This document shows positions 32,601 to 41,600 of a stretch of DNA of 64,000 bases, one piece after another; position 1 is the stretch's first letter; each line of letters opens with the position of its first letter. A model generated the notes under the pieces. It had not been told where the DNA came from, made no database searches, and saw only the letters and a program-made list of their open reading frames with translations. Source of the stretch: Eubacteriaceae bacterium (lineage in GTDB: Bacteria; Bacillota; Clostridia; Eubacteriales; Eubacteriaceae); assembly GCA_017405085.1 (NCBI GenBank), contig JAFRBB010000052.1, positions 1 through 64,000 on the forward strand, given 5' to 3'. The translations under genes were made by a program, and so were the position numbers.

Positions 32601-35600
32601 ATCGGCAATATTGCTCGGTTCAACGGTGATGTTGTGCGAAATGTTATCGGGATCTACAGGGTCTTTCGGGGCGACCTTAACCAAGACCGGCACGACGACG
32701 GTTTTTCCATCGCTGTCTGAGCCGCTCTTATAGGTAATTGTCACGCTGTCCGTGTAATTACCGGCCTTAAGGTTATCGTTGGGGGTCACCTTCCAATTAT
32801 CGGAAGTACCAGGGTTATTGTTTAACCAAGCGTCAACTGTTGTCGTATTTTCGCTCGTTGCGGACACCCTCACATAGTTGCCGTCGGTCACGCTAACAAT
32901 TGTCGCTTCTGTTTTGCCATAGTTGTTAATGGTGATCGGCTGAGCGTCCGGCGTATCCCCTTCGTTAAAATCAAAGCTCAATGCAGCCGCCGTCAGCTTC
33001 GCCGGGGAATTTTCTTCCGGTTCGCCGCCGATGGTAAAGGTGGTCGGCAAGCTCGCGAAAGCGTTGCTCGTCGGCGCGACGCGCACGTCGTAGCTATCGC
33101 CAACGTTGAGATCGCCAAGAGTGAATGTTCCGCTATTTTCCGTCAATCTGTCCACACCGTTAGCCACTGTGGTCCAGTCATTGGTGCCGGCTTTGCGGAA
33201 CTGCATGCCGGTGGTCAGTCCGGTGATGGTGCCTTTGGTGACGGTTGTCTGCGTTTCTTGAGAAGCGCCGCCTTGACTATCATCTCCGCCTTGTTGGTCA
33301 TCGCCGCCGGATGAGCTTTGCTCAGTCTTAGTCACATCAGTTTTGGAAACACCGGAGAGCTCAGGACGGGTTGTCGGCGTCACTTTAAAGCTCGCGACTT
33401 TCGCGGTGTTCGCTTTGCCGTCTTCAAGCGGCATATAATACAGGGTTTGACCCGGTTCGATGTGTAAATCGCTTAAGTTTCCTGTATACGCTGTTTTACC
33501 GTCAATGGAAATCGCGAATGTATTCGTGTAGCTGGAAATCGTTTCAGTCGTGTAATTATATGTGACTTCAAAGTTTGTCAATTCGGACGGTGTATCCGAT
33601 CCGCCGTCATCCGCTTCTTTGGTCGATCTCGTCAAGATTTGGTCTGACACGTCGGATGCAGGTTTGCTGTTCGTCGCTTTCGTGTAGAGCGCGAAGTCAT
33701 AGGATGTATTCGCTTCCAAGCCCGCGATGACATTCGACGGGGTCAGTGTCCACTGGGTCGCGTTATGTTTTTTGTAAGCATAACCAATGGTATCCGCTTC
33801 CTTGTGAAGCGTGACACTATCAGCCGTGATGTCTGTTTCTTCATTGTCGATTTTCGGTGCGTCATTGGGTGCGGTAACGCCTTCCAGATCGACAATGGCG
33901 AATGTTCTGACAATCGGCGCCTCGGTGGTATAATTACCAATCCCGACAATGGTCGCCGTCGCGCTGTCTGTCGGTTCTGTGTTGTGCGCATAGGTAATCT
34001 TATAATCGGTGTCCGCTTTCAGATAACGGTCGCCGACTTTCACCGCGATATCCGGAATTGCCGCTTCTCCGCTGACATAACGCACCGCGGAAATATCCTT
34101 CTGCGCCGTGACATCGCTGTCTTTGATGGTCGCCGGCGTAATACGGAAATCCTTGACAATATCGTCATTGCCTTCATAGTTGCCTTTGAAGCGCACGGTG
34201 ACATGCCATCCGCCGACATTGGTGTTTTCGCCGTAAATCAGGTCATAATCGGCATAGCGGGTCAGCTTGGTGTTGTTACAGGTGACGGCCAAATCCGGTC
34301 TGATCGATTCACCGGTATAGACCACCGGTGTTTCGGGATCTTCCACTTTAAACTCGTTGATGGCGTTGCCGTCTTTAACCTTAATCATAAAGGTGTCAGT
34401 CAGGGTCGCGCTGTCATTGTAGGTAATGGTCACCGTGAAGGTGTGCGTGCCGACACCCATGCCGATCGGCGGGGTAATGGTGAAGGTTTGGCTGCCGCCG
34501 TTCACAGCGACATTCGCGGTTGCTGGTGACACCGTGCATGTGTGGTGCGTAGATGTACAACCATCGCTCACTTCAATGCTACTGATATTCGCTTCCGCGG
34601 TGCCGCCGTTACGCACGGTCAGTGTGCCGTTTTCAACAGAGCCATAATCTTTTGTCAAATCGGCAAAGGTCGGCATGTCCGCGGTGAGAACCGGTTTTGA
34701 TTCATTAGTGGCAACGTAGCTGCGCGAGACCGCTTCGCTGGCGAAGACAGCCTTGGTGTTGGAGCCTTTATACCGCACCTGATAGACGCCGGTGCCGTTT
34801 TCGGGCGCGCTCAAATTGATGGCCGTGCCGGTGTAATCTGTCCACTCGCCGGTGGTGCCTTTGCGCCACTGCATATCGGTGGTGATGCCGTCGATTGTGT
34901 TGTTTTTAACGGATACCTTTGTGGGCGCGGCGGGACGCGCGGGCACACGGATTTCGGATTTATTGGCCGGAGTTGACGCATCAAAGAGATAGAGCAGTTC
35001 GCCGGGGTAAATCGAGTATCCGATTTCAACGGTATTGCCGCTTTGTTCGCCGTTTCTGGACACAGTGTATCCGCTGGTGATGTTGGTCACCAATTCTTTT
35101 TCATAGTTGTAGCTGATATCGCCCGGGACCACGGTGGTTTCGGCGGTATCGTCTTTCTTCGTCAGTGTTGAGAAATTGGCGGATTGTTCGCCGGCCGGTG
35201 ACGCGTCATATTTCACGCCGTTTTCTTCACCGGAGGCAGCGCGCACATAGAAGGTATATTCCGTGCCGGACATAAGTCCAGTAAAGGTCCGGTTCGTTTC
35301 ACTGTGCCATTCGATGGAATCGCCCTTCAAAATCCCGTATTCATAGGTGACGCCATCTTTATCGCCTTCAACCTTCGTATATGTTTTCAGTTTGATGCTG
35401 TCGGTCGTCGCTTTGTCCAGCTCCGGCGCGCCCTTGGGACGGCGTTCGGTCGCGGCGCCTGTCAGCGTAATGTCAAAGGATTTTTCCGCCGTTCCGGTGT
35501 AGTTGCCTTTCCCGGTGATCTTGGCCAAAGCTTTGCTGGTTTCGCTGGTCGGGTTGATATTGTTGGAGTACATGAGGTCATAATCTTTGCCCTCAGTCAG

Positions 35601-38600
35601 CTTCATCGAGCCGTCATACACATTGACTTCCGGTTCTCTTGCGGCACCGGTGTAGCCGATGTTATTGACAGTGATAAAGTTATTCTGCAGCTCTTTCGGA
35701 TTGATGGTAAAGCCGACTTCTTTGTCCTCAATACCGGCCATTCCGTTGATGAAATGAACCACCAATGCCGCGGTGCCCGCGTTGGTGTTGTTTTTGTATT
35801 GATATTCAAAATCGGTACCCGATACCAACTCAATATTGTTGCTCTTCACCACCGGCGTCGGCGTGATCGCTTTGCCGGTATAGACGTAATCACGCACTTC
35901 CCCGACGGTAATGTCATACGACAAATGATCATCGTAGATTTCAAAATGGAACGGCATTTCCGTCACACGGGCTGTTTTGTCGCTTCCGCTTTGATAGGTG
36001 ACAACCAATGTATCGCTGTAATCGCCGACACCGAGGTTGCTCTTCGGCGTGATGGAGACAGTATTGTTTTCTTCGCCTTTGGCGATGGTGCCGAGATTAT
36101 CGTTGTTCGCGATATTAAAGTTCGCGTTTTCCGCCAGCGTCACAGAGACAATCTTAGCCTCTGTATCTCCCGTGTTTTTCAGGGTCACGTCAACGCTTGG
36201 TTTCGCGTCGTTTCTATAAATGCTTTCAAATTCAATCGGCGAAATGTCGATAACCGCGGGCAGAGTTTCCCCGTTTTTCGCCACATTAAGCGTGCCGACA
36301 TTGCCGGTGAAGGCTTCATCATTCCATTTATAACGGAATTGATAGACTCCGGTCGCTTTCGGTTTGAATCCGTCGACAAAGGTCGCGTAGTCGATATCCG
36401 TCCAATCCGCGTCTACGTCTTTCAAGCGGTATTGAATGGTTTTATAGCTATCTCTATTGACGCCGTCCGTGTTGAATGTGATTTTGTCAGCAGACGCGTC
36501 ATAGCTCATGCCGGTAGGCGCGTCGGGGCGCAACGGTACAATCGCCGGCATTTCCCGTCTGTCTTTGGTGCGGATGATGATGGCATCGCCCGGCGTGACT
36601 TGATCGCCTTCATTCAGCGCGGTTCCGTTCAACAGGCGAACGGTATGATCCGGTTTAATCGATTTGACGGACTCATGTTCATAATCATAGGTGATATAGG
36701 GCGTCGTGTCCGTCTCGTCGTCCTCGCCGTCGTCAACGTCTTCCTTGGCTTCTTCTTGCTTGGCTTCGGTGGTGACATCCAAAGGTTCGCTGGCGTCCGA
36801 GGTACCGCCGGTGTCATCGCCCTTGGCCCGGAGCGCGAAAGTATACTTGGTCGACGGTGTCAATCCCGTAAAGGTGGGTTCGGGCTGCCATTGATAGTTG
36901 CCGTCGGCGCCCTTAATCCCATATTCCACGCCGTTCACGGTCTTCAACTTCACGGTATCATAGCTGACGCTTTCGGTTTCCGGCGCGGCGGGAGCGGCTT
37001 TCTTATTATCCACAATTTTGAAAGTCTTGGTGACAGAGCCTTTGAAATTGCCCTTCCCGACAATGGTGACCGACGCTTGTTCTTCATCAGTGCTAACGTC
37101 TTTATTATTTTGATACGTCGCCTCATAATCCGTGCCTTCTTTGAGGTGATGGGTCACTTTAATATCACCCACTTGCTGCGTCACCGCGAAGGTCGGTTTG
37201 ATTTCCTCTCCGGTATGCTGCATCGAGCCCGGACTGCTGACATTATCGTCGGTGAGCGTCAGCGGGGTAATCTTATAATCGATGGTGGCTGTCGCGTCTT
37301 GATAGTTTTTGCCTTTAACGCTGCCGGTGACGGTGTAATCGCCGGCGTCAACCGCTTCTTCAACCGATGACGCGCCCTGTTTCCAGGTATAGGTAATCTT
37401 GTCATCGCCGTCGGTCGGGTTGACATTCATCTTCGGTTCGGCTTTCATGCCGTCATAGACTTTTTGCGTTTCGGCAAATTCAAACACGTGGCGTGTGCCG
37501 ATGTTGACAATCAGCGGGAAGCAGTCTTCATAAGTCGTGGTGACTTCGTTGCCGCTGGCCGTCGTCCAAAGGATATTCACTTTGAAGAAATAGGCGCCGG
37601 AGGCCAGACCCGTCGCGGGTTTGAGCGTCCACCAGTTCAGTTGATTGCCCTCGTTCTTCTGAAGCACAAAGTTTCTCGCGTTCGCGGCGGTGCTCACCGG
37701 GAATTTATCCGCGCCGACCACTTCGGAGGACGCGCCGGTTTTCTGCGTAACTGCTCCGTCATTTATTTCCACATCAGCGACATTGAAGCGGCGCGCTTCG
37801 GCGATTTGGACGTCGTTGATGGTGGCGTCGGCAATACCGATGTTCTTCAGCACAATCTGCTTGCCTTCCACATCCGCTTCGGTATAGCCGTAATTTAATT
37901 GTCTGGTAAAGCCTATATCTTTATCCACGATGGCAGGTTCCGCCCCTTTGCGGATAACGCATGCCACGGGATTCGAGGCCACATGACGGTAGGCTTCCGT
38001 TGTGGTGCCGCTTTGTTCCGGCGCGACGCGCACGTAGTAGGTGCCGGGGCCGAGATCGTGCGCCAAGCGCCATTCATAGTTGGTTTTCCGGCTGAAGAAG
38101 CCCGTGGTTTTGGTGTCGATGGGGAAATCCACCCATTGATCTTCTTTGATTTTTGATTCATCTGCCGCACTGATGTCGGTGGAGGTGTCCACTTTCTGAT
38201 ATTGATAAAGCGCATTGGCTTCGCCGGGTTTGGTGGTGGTGGAAATGGTTCTGTTTTTGTTATCTTTTGTTCTGAAATCATTGCTGGTGATTTGGATGGA
38301 ACCGGTGTCAGTATCACCTTCGGCGGAGTCCATGGCCTCCACGGTGGGCGTGTATGGTTTGTAGATGCTCGCGCATTCGACTTCTGTCTCATTGTCCCCT
38401 TCAACGGCGACTGCCATGCTGCCATCGGCGGGCTGATAATGCACATATCCGCCGGTTTGAGTAGTATTGTCTTCATCCAGAAGTTCCAGTGTATATTCGT
38501 CGGCTTTCAGACCGACAATGAGGACGCGGTCATCCGACTTGGTTTGACCATAGTAGTTTTTGGTCACCAGGGCTTTGCCTTTCACAGTGAAGGTGGCTTC

Positions 38601-41600
38601 TTTTGTAGTATCATCGAACGTCAAGGCAGTCATTGCCGCTTTTTGTGCATCTGTTGCCTTCGCGTAAGCGGACTTAGTGGTTATTTTGACCCCTGAGTTC
38701 CTGGCGTTGTTGGCTTTAATTCTGTAATGCGCCACATAATTCTCCGCTTTCTTAGCGTCAGAGGAACCAAGCACATCATTGGCGATGACCAAAGAGCCGG
38801 TTTTGCTGGTGTTTTTAAATTGATGCTTGGCGGTATAAGTTTTCACGCCGGGATTTTCGATTTTGACACCCGATACCGATAAGCCGGTTTTGTAATCTTT
38901 CTTTTCGGCAAACTGAGAATTCGTGTCCCCTTCATTTTTCACATACAGTTTACTGGATGTACCGTAGCCTCTGTCCGCGGCGCTTTCCTGCGTGATGCTG
39001 TAGGTGCAGTTATTGGGCAGATTTTTGACGGTCAAATGCCCTAATTCCGAGGATCCATTCGGATTTTTCTCCATATCCACATCAGTCCCGGTTAAGGTCA
39101 CGCGGTATTCGCCCGGATTGCCGGTGGCGGTCCAAGTGGATCCGCTGTTCGGGATTACCACATAGGGTGTTCCATCGGTCTTCTCCTCGGTTCCGATGTC
39201 GTTGATCGCCGCACCGGTGTAGTCTTTCAGAGTGACGGTATAGTTGAATTTTCCGGATTGGAAATCAGGATCGTGCTCGTCTTCCGAGGTGATTAAGTTG
39301 GAGATATCGAGGTCCACATTGACGTTACGGGTGTTGGTGACGTTGAGAACCGTTGGGTTTTCACTGGAGAAACGACCGTAAACCGTGGGAATAACATCTT
39401 TATGGATGCCGTCAAATTCCACAGACTTCTCAGTGCCATCGCTTGACCAATCAGTCAACCCAACTGTTGTTTGTTCGCCGACAAACTTCGTTTTTTTCGT
39501 GCCGTAGTCAAAAAGCTTATTCAAACCGGTAACGGCCATGGAAGCGGTTTCCCCGCATCCCAAAGCTTCAACTTTAAAGTTGACGCCGCCGAAAGCATTG
39601 CCGACAATCCCTCTGACAGTCTTGCTTTCGCCGTTTTGCAGTTGAATGATGCCGGTACCGTTAGACAAGGTAACATCGCCGAAAACACCGGAACGCGACG
39701 TATCCACCACGCCGTTTTTATATACAGTGACACGATAGTAGTAATATTTCTTATCGCTGTTGGGCGAGTTCCCATCCACATTGTTTTTAATGGTTAACGA
39801 TCCCAAATACGTATTGGTGAAAGCGCCGAAGTTGGTCGTTTTGATGTCCATGTTGGACTGCCCGCCGGCGTTGCTGTATGAAACTTTTGTTGTTCCATCA
39901 TGTTTGTTACTGTCCGCGTTCCCATTTGGGTCATCGGTACTCACGGTATAATAGACATAGGGATGATCTTGCACCTCAAGTTCATGGGAGGTCGCATTTT
40001 CTCCCACCACGACAGTGGCCACGGCATGGTGGGTATCAAAGTAGAGGTCCGGTTTTTCTTTTTGATTGCGGATTTCCACAATTTTAAGCTTATAGGTACC
40101 GGCTTTTTTAAACTGAACGGCGCCCATGTCAAACTCAACACCGAAATTGGTATCGTTGGGACTGCTCATGGACTCTTCCACTCTTTCCGTCTTTTCATTC
40201 ACTGTTTTGTCAGTATATTTGGAAGTGACCCCTGATGCCTCGGTATAGCCTGTCGGCAGCACCACATTGCCGTTGTCATAAGCTGTTTTCGTAAAATCGT
40301 CGGTGGTGTCCGGCTCCAGCTTAAAGTGGAAATCGTAGGCCACGCCTTCCCGTGCGCCGTCGATTTTTTTGTAACCGTAAATCCCTTGTGATTCGTCATT
40401 GCCTTTGGTTTTCGGTCCAAAGACCAAAATTTTTGTCAGGGTGTTGACAAAATCCGCCGTTACGCTTAAGTTCCCGATTGTATTGGCATAAGCAAAAGGC
40501 GTTACCGGAACCACGCCCGTGCTTTTGGTTATATCAAGAGCAAAAGCGTATTTACCATCATTTTCTATTGTCTCTTCAAAGGCATTTTTTTCAGTGACGG
40601 TATAGGACAATCCGGCAGGTAGATTTTTTATTTTAATACTGTAAGCTTCAAGCTTACTGGTACTTGGATTCAGATAGACCGTGGCTTTCCCTTCGTCAAA
40701 AGTGATCTGACTTTCAACATCTTCATTCTCCTCTACCTGGGTTCCGTCTTCCTTCACTTGTACCGGTGTTCCGTAATTAAGTTTTCCGGTTTGACTATCT
40801 ATCGTGACAGGTGTTTTATAATACTCAACATCCACCGGTCCGTTAATCGATTGATCAGACAGGGTAATATCATATCGCTGTTTGTACGGATTTTCGCCGT
40901 CTTCGGTCTTCTTTTGGGTGTATTTTGCATCTGTTGGCTCCCCGCAGATTTGAGACCAAGTTTTACTTGCCTTTTTTTGCAGCAAATCACGGATGACAAG
41001 ATCACCCTTTGAATCGGCGCCTTCATCCGTTGACACTTTATACAATTTCGGCGACTCAACGCCCAAACTGAGATCCCCCGCGGACGCGGTGACCTCCCCG
41101 TTGCCGACACTCTGCCAGGATGTTTCACCCAGCCAACCTTTTTGCGTGTCGCCTGTCTTTCCACCAGTTGTTTCTGTTCCATCCGCGTTGAGATGATCAA
41201 TCGCGGCGGTTAATTTTGTACCGTCCGCAACCACTGTTGCGGGATTACTTGTTGTTTTTGCTTCAACATAGTTCCCGCTTTCATCCACAACTGGGATTTC
41301 AAATGATTTATCTTCCCCATTTACTTTCTCGGTTATTGTTTGGAGTTTATAACGGTTGCGGTATTTCAGTTTAACGGGATAACTGACATTAATGGTATCT
41401 TCACCGTCATAGCCGATGACTTCAACGGTCAGTTGCTGGTCCTTGATACGAATATTAATCGGTGAGGCTTCAACCGTTGTCCCGCTTACACTGGACTCAG
41501 CTTGGGCATTCACTGTGTACGTATTGACTTTATGCCTGTAAAACCACTTTGTACTGGTTCCGGAGCCTGTTTTATATACTTTGGGTTGAAATGTTGTCCC

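Noticed and set aside
13060-37500. CRISPR array or satellite DNA
   Set aside because: The repetition is at the protein-module level with diverged DNA, in an open frame; there are no short identical repeats with regular spacers.
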